Source: Pigoraptor vietnamica
Taxonomy: Eukaryota; Opisthokonta; Filasterea
Assembly (NCBI GenBank): GCA_943704525.1
Contig: CALSCQ010001049.1
Span: 1 to 22,796, forward strand
Direction: 5' to 3'
Length of the DNA: 22,796 nucleotides
Below, piece after piece: positions 1 through 9,329 of this stretch (position 1 is the first letter of the stretch; each line of letters begins with the position of its first letter). Under the pieces are notes generated by a model. It ran no database searches. It worked only from the letters and a program-made list of their open reading frames with translations, and was not told the DNA's origin. A program made the position numbers and the translations under genes.

Positions 1-35
1 GGGGGAGGGGGGAGGGAAACGAGGCTCATGCGCAC

Positions 36-555
36 CTGGCAGAAGTGCAAGTTGTAAACCCAGTTCACAAGGTTTGCCGACTCCGTTCCACGGAACGCCA
101 CGACGATCGAGCGGGTGCTGTCGTCGTACCCAACGTACGCTTGCGAGTGCGTCAGCAGCACGTCGATGACCTTTGTTGTTTGGAAAGTCTGCGCAAGCGG
201 CGGCCGTTCACTCGTCAGTGTGGCTTCGACGGGTGTTGCATGATTGCACGGGACAAGTAGAGGTGCATTTCACTCACCGCAGAAGCGTTCTTGCACACAT
301 CGCCCGACCACGCCTGGATCACGGACGACGAGCAATACGCAATGCCGGCAAACCGCGCAAAGGTGACCGCCATGGAGACGTCCAGCCCCGGCTCATCCAC
401 TGACAAGCACAAGTAATTAGCACTCTCTTCTCTCAGTACTGAAAGCACTCGATTTTAGTTACAATGTCAGCGCATATATACGCACCTGGTGCAGAGTGGG
501 CAAGTGACAACACGACCGCCAACACGGCGAAGGCTGCCATCAGGGTGCGCGCCAT
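36..555 (-). CDS. Class 3 (fungal-type) lipase, secreted, N-terminal part only
   Basis: Likely a secreted triacylglycerol lipase or esterase of the alpha/beta-hydrolase fold. Three exons are visible: 555-486, 399-278 and 188-36, joined by introns of 86 and 89 bp with donors GTGCGT and GTGAGT; the third exon ends at another GTGCGT donor and the gene leaves the window. The phases fit (1, then 0). The first 23 residues form a signal peptide (MARTLMAAFAVLAVVLSL). The joined 115 residues include VTFARFAGIAYCSS, then QAYVGYDDSTRSIVVAFRGT followed by NWVYNL, which is the typical segment before the catalytic GHSLGG elbow in class 3 lipases. The elbow and catalytic triad lie outside the window, so activity cannot be judged. 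The start ATG was chosen because it opens directly onto the signal peptide. Family call is firm; substrate is unknown. Confidence 0.85.
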
Positions 556-1532
556 TTTCTCAAAACAATGGAAACAGCCCACACACAACAAACAAAGCGC
601 AGTAAAAAAAAAGGGGGGGGGCGATGCACGCAACACAGCGTGGCAATTGCATGCGCCGCGCCGTCTTGCACGCAGTTGCGCAACCCCAACATACTGAAGA
701 AGCCAGTCAGGTGGCTGCGCGCAGAGTGCCCGTGATAGTGGCAAGCGCACCACGATTGGCTGGCCGGTCATGTGATGCCAACTGGAACGCCCATTGCAGC
801 GTAGGGTGGGAGTTACACGGTATTCTGCTTAATACACTGTTAGCAGTCACGTAAATATTACTACAGCCATAATCAAATGTGGTAAGCGTAATTGTCTATT
901 GGTCGTAAAGTGGTAACAATGCTATTTTGGGACATCCGCATGCGCGCGAAACGGCGCCGTTTTCAAGAGTGGCGGGAGTTCCCCTGCTAGCCACCAACGC
1001 CAGTGGATCACCCGTCTCTCACACGCACACGCACGCGTCTTACTGCAGCGGCAGACATTCCCCGGCACCGCATTCCTTTCCTGTTATGGTGCGCGGACAG
1101 CGGCGTGCGGTGGCCGTATTTGGGTGCCAAGCCCCGCAAATCAGCCACAGGCCGAGTGTTGAGTCAGCTTGAGTGTTGCCCAAGTGCGGCACGACAGCAC
1201 CGAGTGCGTGGACTCACGCCGTTTCACCTGTTAAGCCGCGTCCATTGCCTTTTATGGTATTATGCGTGCCGAGATTTTCGGCCGGTGTTACCCCGGCGCG
1301 TCCAGGCGACAGCTGGTGTGCACGAACAGCCGGTCGTGCGCCACACGTGGGAAGCTCAGGTCGCCGAGTCAGCGTGGAGCTAACACACCCGGCTCACTCG
1401 CTAAGCCGTGTTGTTTGACTTTTATGGTAAAAAACGTGCAATGTTACCCTTCACCCCGTCCAAGCGTCAGCCACTGTGTGCATCGTCCATGCCAGCCACG
1501 TGCGCCGTGAGTCAACAAGTGCATCGCCCCGG
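556..1532. other. Intergenic spacer between divergent lipase and MACPF-like genes
   Basis: About 1 kb with no convincing exon on either strand; open frames here are short, lack family motifs and have no supporting splice structure. It holds an A9G8-like homopolymer junction near 602-620 and, in its right half, the degenerate ~170-bp repeat listed separately. The left part should contain the lipase promoter; I see an inverted CCAAT-like ATTGG at 755-759 but no clear TATA box for that gene. Confidence 0.6.
1075..1500. repeat. Degenerate ~170-bp tandem repeat, about 2-3 units
   Basis: The core TTATGGT occurs at 1084-1090, 1252-1258 and 1422-1428, spaced 168 and 170 bp. The last two units are clearly related: each has TAAGCCG 20 bp before CTTTTATGGTA, and later TGTTACCC and CCCG(T/C)GTCCA(A/G)GCG-like stretches, then TGTGTGCA-like and CACGTG-like stretches, with small indels. 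The first unit is much weaker. Lying just upstream of the CCAAT/TATA promoter, it may carry repeated regulatory sites; that role is inference. Confidence 0.5.
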
Positions 1533-1560
1533 CCAATCTGCGACTGCGCGCAAGTATAAA
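1533..1560 (+). promoter_or_regulatory. CCAAT plus TATA promoter of the MACPF-like gene
   Basis: CCAAT at 1533-1537 and TATAAAT from 1555 lie 106-130 bp before the start codon at 1666. With initiation about 30 bp after the TATA, the leader would be about 80 nt. Core promoter geometry is good, and no other TATA-like string lies nearby. Confidence 0.6.
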
Positions 1561-1665
1561 TGCAGTGAAGAACAGCGCTAGGAATAGAGCACAAGAAGAC
1601 ACCGCAGCTCACACAACAACCAGCGACAACGAACCTCAGCCCAATTAACAGCCTTCCCCGCAGAG

Positions 1666-4409
1666 ATGTGGCGCCTGCCGTGCGCACTCTTGTGCGCCAT
1701 GACGCTCTTTCTGTCCAGCGTCAACGGCGCCCCCTTGATGGCCGACGCCGAGCCCGAACTCCTCGCCCTTCGCGACGTCGCCAGTGCGCCCAAGGTCCGT
1801 CTACCTAAGCAACAGCGTTCGTGTGCCTGACCACAGTGCTCACTGTGTCCGACCATGTCCAGGTGCACACTCGCCCCGTGCTCGCCGCAGACGGCACCGT
1901 GATGCTTCCCGAGATCGAAGAGGACGCCCCGGCAAATCCCGGCGTGCTCGTCATCGACATACTCGCGGCGCTGGACGACTGGTCCGCAACGTCCGTCGCG
2001 CTGTGGGGCGGCAAGGGCCACTGGCAGATCCGCGCGAACGGCACCGCCGCGTGGATGGCCGCGCACCCCGACGACTACACGCGCGTCGATCGCTACGACC
2101 GCATCCGCTTCGACGCGCCTTCCAACTTTAATGGCCGAGTGGAGACCCACATATCCGACTGGGCCACGCTCGGGACCAAGAGGGTCAAGAAGGTCCCGCT
2201 GTCAATTGCCGTGCGCCCTGTCAACGACGCGCCGGTCGTGCCGTTTGGCGCGCGCGTGCAGCTGAGCGACGACGAGAGCGGCAAGCACGGCGTCGCAGTC
2301 GCCGATATTGTTCGCAAGGCCGGCATTACAGACGTTGACACGCCGGCGGAGCACATCGGTCTCGCCGTCTGGTCCTCGGACGCTTGGGAATACTCGACGG
2401 ACAAGGGCGCGACGTGGAAGCCGCTCGGCGCGACAGGAAATCGCGACGCGCGCTTCCTCGCACCGTCTCACCGCCTGCGGCATGCGACCGCGCACACGGG
2501 TCGCCGGGATGCGTCGTCCATTTGGAACTATCTCGGCCGCCTTCTCGGTTACGCCTGGGACGGGACGAACGGCAAGGCCGGCGAGAAGGCGACCCCTGCG
2601 GACAATAACGACAGCGACGCCAACGACAACAAGGGCAACAAGGGCGACGACAACAAGACGGCCGCGAGCGACGCCGCCTCGGCCGTGAGCACGACACCCG
2701 TCGAGATCACCACGGGCTACTCGTCGCCGCCGCTCAGCCTCGGCGTGTTCCAGGGATCGTCGGTGCCTCCGCAGACGGTGGGGTCCGTGTGGGCCGGCTA
2801 CGACATTCGCTCGGGCGCTGCGAAGGCGGAGACGCCGTACGCCGCCAACTCCATCAAGGTGTCGGACAAGCAGCCGAACAACCAGGCCACCTACAAGCTC
2901 GGGTTCACGTTCAGCGAGCGCTCGCGCTCCAAGACGGACCAGCTCGCCGTCTCGGTGGAGGGATCGTACCTGGCGTTCTCGGCGTCGGCTTCCCTCGCCA
3001 CGTCCAAGGCGTCCGAGAGCTCGTCGGGCTCGGTGTCGTTCGTTCTCTTCATGTCGAAGCGCACGCACTCGGAGGCGCTCGTCGAGTCGAGCCTCAACGA
3101 GCAGGCCAAGGCGCTGCTCAAGCGCAGCCCAGAGTCCTTCATGGGCGTGCACGGGACGCATTATGTCAAGAGCCGCACGTACGGGTGCTCGATGCGCGCG
3201 TACGGCCGCTACATCTTCAAAACCGACTCGGACGCGAGCAGCCTGAAGCAGGCCTTCTCCGCCAAGGTCAGCGCGTTTACAGTGGACATTTCTGCGTCGC
3301 AGTCGTTTGACCAGATGGCCAAGTCCGTGAGCGACGACTACTCGATCGACATCACCGTCGAGGGGGACTTCGCGACCGACCCCGACGTGCAGTTCAAGCC
3401 CTCCAGCGACGGCAAGTCCCTCGCAAAGTGGGTCGAGCGCGCGCAGGCCAAGTGGGCGGAGCGGTGCAACGAGAAGACGTCGGTCGTCAAGGAAATCGTC
3501 GTCTACAGCTGGGCGGACCACCCCGACGTCGTCGCCAACCCCGGCGCGCGCGAGGCGTGCGTGCAGCTCGGCGACCTCCGCGGCCAGGACTCGATGTTGG
3601 GCCTCGCGATGCGCAAGCGCGAGCAGCTCGTCGCGAATCTCCTGCAGGCGCACTCGGACATCGCTGAACTCGGTCCCATCAAGCCGGAGCACGTCTACTC
3701 CATGGGCATGTTCACCGGCTGCGCACAGGACGTCGAGATCACCGGACCCACGGCGACCTCCCTCGCCACGCTCGAGCAGTGCCGCAAGCGCGTGCGGGAG
3801 CTCGTCTACTACGACAGCACGGCCACCCCGCAGTTGCAGGTCGACCGTTTCATATCCGACCTGAGCGTCATTACCGGCGAGTGCAACCAGGCGCTCCTCG
3901 CCCTGACGCACCGCTGGGACTTCACGTACGTCGACTTCTCCAAGGGCCCTGCGACGGCCTACTCGACGAAGTTCAAGGCGATTGGGTCCGGCGCGGCGAC
4001 GACCGCTTTCGGCTCTGGCTTCCGGGGGACCGGCGGGCAGCGCTGCGGCATGGGTTCCGCGAGGTCGTGCTTGGCGATGTACGACGACGACAACGAGAAG
4101 ATGATGACGTTCCACGGCGTCATTATCGCCGCGTGCGGAGCCGTCAAGTCGATCGACACCAACTTTCTACCGCCGGCCGGTCGCCCTTCGCCGTGCGCAG
4201 GACTCGTGCCGGCCATGTGGGCCAACACGGACGACGTCCGCAAGAGCCCGCAGTCCAAGTACATTCGCCTGCCCAAGTTCATAAACAACTACGGCGACAC
4301 GTACCTCCACATGTGCGTGCGCAATGCGGCGGGGGAGGCGATCGGAGGGCAGTGCTCCGGCGGCTTCCTCACGGCGGCGCCCGTCATGTACGGCTTCTGC
4401 ACCGACTGA
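1666..4409 (+). CDS. Secreted protein with bacterial-type cadherin-like repeats and a MACPF-like region
   Basis: Two exons, 1666-1794 and 1863-4409, joined by a 68-bp intron (donor GTCCGT, acceptor GTCCAG, phase 0), give 891 residues. The start at 1666 opens a signal peptide (MWRLPCALLCAMTLFLSS, likely cleaved after VNG). Residues about 60-170 and 165-260 look like two tandem cadherin-like repeats of the kind common in bacterial adhesins: an EEDAPA opening, GHWQIRANG, DRIRFDAPSNFNG, the junction PVNDAPVV near residue 163, then WEYSTDKGATW. A low-complexity N/D/K linker follows. The region about 300-560 resembles the MACPF/CDC superfamily: alternating small-residue strands and the signature FMGVHGTHYV near residue 475, although the usual following Gly-Gly is replaced by YGCSMRAYG. 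The last ~300 residues are cysteine-containing and unrecognised. A role in attack, defence or adhesion is inference from the family. Confidence 0.7.
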
Positions 4410-4467
4410 CAGATTGGCTATCGCGGCCTGCGCGTTTCTTCATAGTCGCTGGTCGACACGCGCAGAA

Positions 4468-4492
4468 TGTGTGTGTGTGTGTGTGTGTGTGT
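4468..4492. repeat. (TG)n microsatellite
   Basis: An uninterrupted TG run of 25 bp in the 257-bp spacer between the convergent 3' ends of the MACPF-like gene and the two-RING gene. The rest of this spacer shows no gene and no AATAAA signal that I could see in the sense direction of either neighbour. Confidence 0.95.
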
Positions 4493-4666
4493 CTTGGCAC
4501 GCCATTTCGCCGCGAATACAATTGCCAAGCCCCAACCCACGAACTCATTTCCCCACACACGCCTTACGCGACGAGCAACTACATGGACGGCGGCAACGGG
4601 GGAAAGGCAAAAGACAGAATATAATACAGCACGCGTACGCCCTCAAATCGCCGCGTGAAATCGCCT

Positions 4667-6597
4667 TCACACGCCGTATACAACGCGCAGTGTCTGTCGC
4701 GGACGCCTGAAAAGGCCCAAGCCGTCCCAGCTGAGGCATAGATAGAGCATCCATACGACAAACGCAAACGACATGGCAGCGCCCTCGATGGCCAGCTCGC
4801 GCTCGTTCCAGACGAACAGGTCGTGGTAGTAGCGCCACACGCCAATTCCAGCGAAAATGGGCGCGCCGATCACGACAAGGAGTGCGGGAAGCAGCCCAAA
4901 CACGGCGATGCCGGAGAATGCCGACGCCACAATCGCGGCTATCGAGTACGCCGTGAGTGTGCAACAATCGCCGTGCGCAACACCGGACGCGCCCACGACA
5001 TCTCTCGACGCGCGCGCTACTGAGGCGTCGTCGGACGGCAACAGCGAAGCAGGAAGAGACAGCGGCAGGTCGGCGGCGCGATTGATGCGGAGGCTCACGC
5101 CGAGTGGAACCGTGCGCGCGTCGTGTAGGCGGGTACTGGACTGGCCGACTCCTGCAAACACGACCATTCCCGCGACGGCGAGCATGCACGCGAGGCCGAG
5201 GAGGCGCAGCGAGACAAATTCGGACCGCACATGGCCGCTGAAGAAGGTGAGACCAGGCGCACGTCAGACGCAGTAACATAGACCGACAAAGCAAAAAAAT
5301 TGCACACGCGAAACTGCATCGGTCACATCCCGCGCGCCGTGCAAGCAACGCACCGGCACACGTTCCACCAGGAGTGCTTGTAGAGCATCCAGAACGACGG
5401 CGTGTCGTCCGAGCGCCTGAGAAGAGGCAGGGATACGGAATCGTCGTCGTCACCTGCGTGAAAAACAGAGTTCCGTCAACATGTGTGCAATTACAAACAA
5501 CTAAGCTGCCTGTCGACTCCCTCAAACGCACAGCTGCAACAAACACCGTCCTCGTTCAACTGCCCACTCTCCACGCGCACAGCCACTTCAGAATGCCCAC
5601 CGTCCTCGGACTCCTCCTCGTATTCGGCGCTGTTGACGCGGCGTCCGTCCGCAGAGAGCATGTAGGCCCACGTGCCACGCTGGTCCACGCGCTCGCACGT
5701 GGGACATTGCATGCGGCCCTTCGAATTGAAGTAACGTCCCGCGCACTCAAAGCTGCGCGAAAAAAACAAAGCGAAACAGATCCTAGTTGAGATAACTCTC
5801 CTCTCTTGCGTCACCTTCCGCACTCCCTTTGCGCTGCTCAGAACAGCCACACGACCACCACAACAGAATCACCTCTAGCACTAGTCACGGCCATGAAGCA
5901 GAGACCCACTGAAATTCGTGGCGACAGCGGAGGCGGACGATGCTCCTCCGCCATCCGCTGCGGAAGTCGTCGCCGCACTGCGAGCACACGCACGCCTCCA
6001 AGTCCTTCGATCCGAACGGCAAGCCCACTGCGCGCGTCGTTTCACAAAACTCATCAGCCACAAATGCGCACGACAACAGCAACAGGGCACCTGGAACCAC
6101 ACCGTCGATAAGAACTGCAAGACTCACTCACAAAGTAGTGAGACGCCCATACACCCACCGACGCGAGGCACCGCCGACCGCGTCGACTGCTGCTGGGCCA
6201 TCTCGCACGACCACTCGGACCGCTCCACCGTCTGGCAGTACGGACAGCGCATCTGATTCACGCGATTGAATTCGCTCCCAATGCACGACATGCTGCGCAA
6301 AAAATGACAACAGGAGACTCAGTACCGACATTACCGTCGTACGCACCGCACTCTCCTCCTCCAACAACTCCTCCATTCACAGGTCCAATGAAATCGTGCA
6401 GGAGCCACCCACTGAAAGATGTGACCGCACGTGAGCGTGACATCCACGCGCTTCTTCGAGCCGAGCTCTTCGTAGCAAATGGGACACTCGCTCTCCGACT
6501 TTGTTGTGCCTGTGCTGCTAGCATTCTCTTCGCTCAAACCGCCGCCGCTCTCAATGTCGTCAGGCCGTCCGCGGCTTCGGCCGCTTTCGGCATCCAT
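4667..6597 (-). CDS. Membrane-anchored protein with two RING-H2 fingers, probable E3 ubiquitin ligase
   Basis: Six exons: 6597-6413, 6292-6159, 6114-5910, 5752-5547, 5453-5354 and 5237-4667, giving 466 residues in one intact frame. RING1 (residues 38-81) reads CPICYEEL, CGHIFHMSC, CPYC; RING2 (150-194) reads CSQCGDDF, CRHEFHFEC, CPTC. Both are complete C3H2C3 zinc ligand sets. Both are split by an intron in the same histidine codon (CA|C) with the same donor GTGGGT, so one arose by internal duplication. The C-terminal part has hydrophobic segments near 288-308, 370-411 (long enough for two helices) and 429-447, so it should be membrane-bound; VVPGALLLLSCAFVA between the RINGs is weaker. Transfer of ubiquitin to membrane substrates is inferred from the domains. 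Intron 2 is taken as 44 bp (6158-6115). Exon 4 could instead end at 5601, dropping 18 residues without a frame change. ATG 6597 precedes RING1 in frame. Confidence 0.8.
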
Positions 6598-7056
6598 CGG
6601 AGTTGAGCTCGACCGAGACGACACACAATAGAAGGATACTGTGACCTTTGCTAGCCGCGCACGAGCGACAGTATGCCGCTTTGTACGATTTCACGCAGCG
6701 GACTCGAACGGACGTGTCGCGCAATTACACGCGATAACACGAGCCAATCGTCGCAGCTCACCCACGCACACGCTCGTACGCACGCAGACAACAGCACATG
6801 CGCGTCCCACAGCAAATTCGCACGCCCTCTTCTTGCCATGCCCTGCCGCAACAACGGTGCGCACTTGTGAGCCGTGCCGCAAGCCTCGATGACGGAAACA
6901 ATCGCGCGCAACGGCACATCCGGGGTGGTACATTTGAAACCGCTGTGGCTAGGTCACGTGCTCGACAACGAAGTGGAGCGCCCGGCACATCGCGTTTACG
7001 CACTCCGAAACAAACGCGAGAGGAGCAAAACAGAGACACGCCACAATACTCCTCTT
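6598..7056. other. Divergent intergenic region between two-RING and methyltransferase genes
   Basis: About 460 bp separating genes transcribed away from each other, so it probably carries both promoters. It has many short ACGCACG-type stretches and no exon that I can support. A TTCGAGTCC string on the minus strand near 6690 suggests a tRNA B box, but no T-arm stem forms around it. No TATA box is evident for the minus-strand gene. Confidence 0.6.
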
Positions 7057-7063
7057 TATATAA
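7057..7063 (+). promoter_or_regulatory. TATA box of the methyltransferase gene
   Basis: TATATAA at 7057-7063, followed by CCAAT at 7065-7069, lies 39 bp before the ATG at 7102. Initiation 25-30 bp downstream would leave a leader of only about 10-20 nt, which is short but common in compact protist genomes. Confidence 0.6.
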
Positions 7064-7101
7064 GCCAATTCCGAAGCGGCGTTTGTTTTGATTGCGTCGA
7101 A

Positions 7102-7963
7102 ATGGCGTCGATCGCAGGCGACTGCCCACCTTCAGCCGCGCCTGAGTCTGACGAGCGACAGCGCCTGCGGGAGCACAAGCGGCGACAGCAGGCAAGAAGA
7201 AACCGAGAGGCATCGCATCAGGGGCTGCAAGTGCTCGCCGACGTCGTCTTCAAGCGCGCATTGTTTCCGGGGGCGTCAGTACGTGCCACTCCTGCGCTCT
7301 CCAGTGACGCACGATGCAATGCCGAAACGTCCGAGTGCGACCAATTCGATGCGCTCGCCGCGCGAGTGCGAGACTCGGCGGGGGACTTCCATGCTGCGTA
7401 CAAAACACTTCGCGAATTGCGACGCGTCGATTGGGATTCGATTCCTGCGCCGATTGACATTGCGGTGGAGAACAGCGGCCGAGGGGCTCGCGCGGGGCAG
7501 CGGGCCGTGCGGAAGCGGTTCCAGGCGGACACGTTTGCGGGGATACTCTCTGTGCTTGCCACGGACGGAAGTGTGATTGTGGTGGGTGCAGTGTCGTTGT
7601 CTTGTGGGATTACCGCGCGGCGGACGAGGATGTTCACGCACTATACGGCACGAGCGACTGACCGCCCGGTTCGTGACGCAGGATTTTGGGAGTGGAAGCG
7701 GCAACTTCTCGCTCCCTCTTGCCTTTGCATTTCCAAAATGCACGTTTGTGCTAGTGGACCTGCGTGAGAAGGCGCTTGAGATTGCGGCGGAGCGTGCACG
7801 GGCGGCGGGTCTCTCGAACGTGCGCACGCGCACGTGCCTCATTCAGGTAGCCCTCGACGACTGTGCTATTGTCGTGATTGCAGTTCACTGGTGTTGTTGC
7901 TTGTGCACCAACTCATTCCACGGTTTTTGCGCTGACATTTTCTCTGTCGTTTCCGCACATCGC

Positions 7964-8041
<78 letters not shown>

Positions 8042-8880
8042 CACGCGCAAACACACACGCACTCTCTCACTCTCTCACGCAAAGGATTTCAACGAACCCT
8101 TCGACATATGCATTTCTCTCCACGCGTGCGGCAACGCTTCGGACTACGCTCAAGTGCAGGTGCTGCGCTCTTTTCCATCGCCATGTGCTCCCTTTTCAAC
8201 ATACTCACAGGCAATCTCAACTGTGGCCCACAGGCCATGATTCGTGGCGCGGCGTTTGTGCTGTGCCCCTGCTGCATCGGGAAGCTCCAGCACAGCATCG
8301 ACTACAACGAGGGCCGCGACGTCCCCGAGTTCACGAAAGTGTCGGCTTCTTCGCACGGCGCGTCCATCGGCCATCACGAGCGCAAGTCTGCGCACGAGTT
8401 TCGTCTGACCCACCCGCGGTCGTCATGGCTCTCGGTGCACGTGACTGCTGCCGAATTTCGACACCTTGCGGCTGCGGCTGACTGGTCCGAGTACGACTTT
8501 GATAATGAGGAGGTACTGTGGGTGAAGTTGTTGTTGCATTGCAGCCGTCTGCATTGGGCGCTTGGGTGCTACGCAGGCGCTTAATTTGTCTGCGCGCACT
8601 GATTGGTGTGTGGTGTGACTGGGCGCAGAATGACTGGCGGCGCGTCTGCAAGACCCTGCTGGAGCTTGATCGCAATCACGCGGCAACGGAGGCTGGCTAT
8701 TCTGTGTGGGTACTCCGCCGGGGCGTGGGCCTGTCTGAATGCGCTTTGTTTCTGACGTTGTTTGGTCTCTTTCACAGCTGGCTCACAAAGCTGCGACCCA
8801 TTGACGCCTCGCCCAAGAACGACGTGTTAGTGGGAGTCTCCAGTGGGCGCGCTTTCGACCCGTCGTCGCTATTTCAATAG
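7102..8880 (+). CDS. GSTCD-type SAM-dependent methyltransferase (Methyltransf_32-like)
   Basis: Six exons, 7102-7581, 7682-7846, 8085-8159, 8234-8512, 8629-8705 and 8778-8880, give 392 residues. Introns are 100, 238, 74, 116 and 72 bp; donors include GTGGGT twice. The SAM-binding motif I is IVDFGSGSGNFSLPLA (from residue 159), followed by FVLVDLREKALEIAAERA, the acidic motif II. Then come ISLHACGNASD and FVLCPCCIGKL, the pair of motifs typical of the GSTCD/METTL25/RRNAD1 group, and SPKNDVLVG near the end as in GSTCD. The first ~100 residues are basic and charged; there is no GST-like domain, unlike animal GSTCD, so this is a shorter relative. Its substrate is not known; an RNA target is a family-based guess. 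Intron 2 carries a 70-bp (AC)n tract. The start follows a TATA box and gives an uninterrupted first exon. Confidence 0.8.
7965..8034. repeat. (AC)35 microsatellite in intron 2 of the methyltransferase gene
   Basis: A pure 70-bp AC tract, followed by imperfect ACGC and CTCTCA units up to the splice acceptor at 8084. It makes up about a third of the 238-bp intron. Confidence 0.95.
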
Positions 8881-9006
8881 TAAACATGAATGAAGCTGCC
8901 ACGCCCCTTTTTTTGCGCTGCATCCAGGGTACACTTTGCACTAATGACAACTTTAGCGTATGGTGGAGGTTAGAGTCCATAAGAGTCAATTCGTGCATCA
9001 TCATGT

Positions 9007-9125
9007 AGCTACGGCCACATCTGCTGGGAAGCACCCCATCCCGTTCCGCTCTGGGAAGTTAAACCAGGACGAGAGTGGTCAGTACTGCGGTGGGAGACCA
9101 CGCGGGAATACCACTTGCTGTAGTT
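9007..9125 (+). rRNA. 5S ribosomal RNA
   Basis: A 119-nt sequence matching the eukaryotic 5S pattern throughout: GCTACGGCCA at the 5' end, GGGAAGTTAAACCAGGACG (box A / intermediate element region), then GGTCAGTACTGCGGTGGGAG and CGCGGGAATACCA (box C region), and TGCTGTAGT at the 3' end. The terminal helix forms between 9007-9012 and 9120-9125 with one G-U pair. A T-run follows at once, as expected for RNA polymerase III. It stands alone in the 450-bp spacer between the convergent methyltransferase and DBP3 genes, so 5S genes here are dispersed, at least in part, and not only in the rDNA repeat or a tandem array. Confidence 0.96.
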
Positions 9126-9129
9126 TCTC

Positions 9130-9140
9130 TTTTTTTTTTT
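9130..9140 (+). terminator. RNA polymerase III T-run terminator of the 5S gene
   Basis: Eleven consecutive T on the coding strand begin five bases after the end of the 5S terminal helix; four or more T suffice for Pol III termination. Confidence 0.9.
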
Positions 9141-9271
9141 CGTACGATTTTCCTTTTTTCACTTGCGGTTTGTTTGCTTGCTCAGTTGGGACTGTTTTCT
9201 TTGTGGAAACGTCCTTCAACTCCAGTTTTTTATACGCAAACGATTCGACGACGACGGCGCAACGCAAGCAA

Positions 9272-9302
<31 letters not shown>
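9272..9302. repeat. (GCAC)n minisatellite
   Basis: About eight units of GCAC/ACGC just downstream of the DBP3 stop codon (28 bp away) in the 5S-DBP3 spacer. No gene is seen in 9141-9329 apart from this. Confidence 0.9.
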
Positions 9303-9329
9303 GAAGACCACGACAGCAGCAAGAGCCGC

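Noticed and set aside
602-620. Poly-A/poly-G junction as a retroelement tail
   Set aside because: No element body, target-site duplication or reverse-transcriptase-like frame lies next to it; it looks like a simple homopolymer junction.
2202-4115. 637-codon open frame on the minus strand opposite the MACPF-like gene
   Set aside because: It is a shadow of a GC-rich gene: arginine/valine/leucine-rich, no domain motifs, and the opposite strand has clear signatures and a signal peptide.
6115-6131. 17-bp intron GTGAGT...TTGCAG in the two-RING gene
   Set aside because: Far below the size a spliceosome can handle; the upstream GTGGGT donor gives a 44-bp intron in the same phase.
6670-6730. Possible tRNA on the minus strand (TTCGAGTCC near 6690)
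   Set aside because: The flanking bases do not form a T-arm stem (GTCCG against CCGCT), and no acceptor, D or anticodon arm can be folded around it.
7577-8584. Open frames encoding long TH or CV repeats at (CA)n tracts
   Set aside because: These are translations of intronic or intergenic microsatellites; flanking exons join across them at splice sites that restore conserved motifs.
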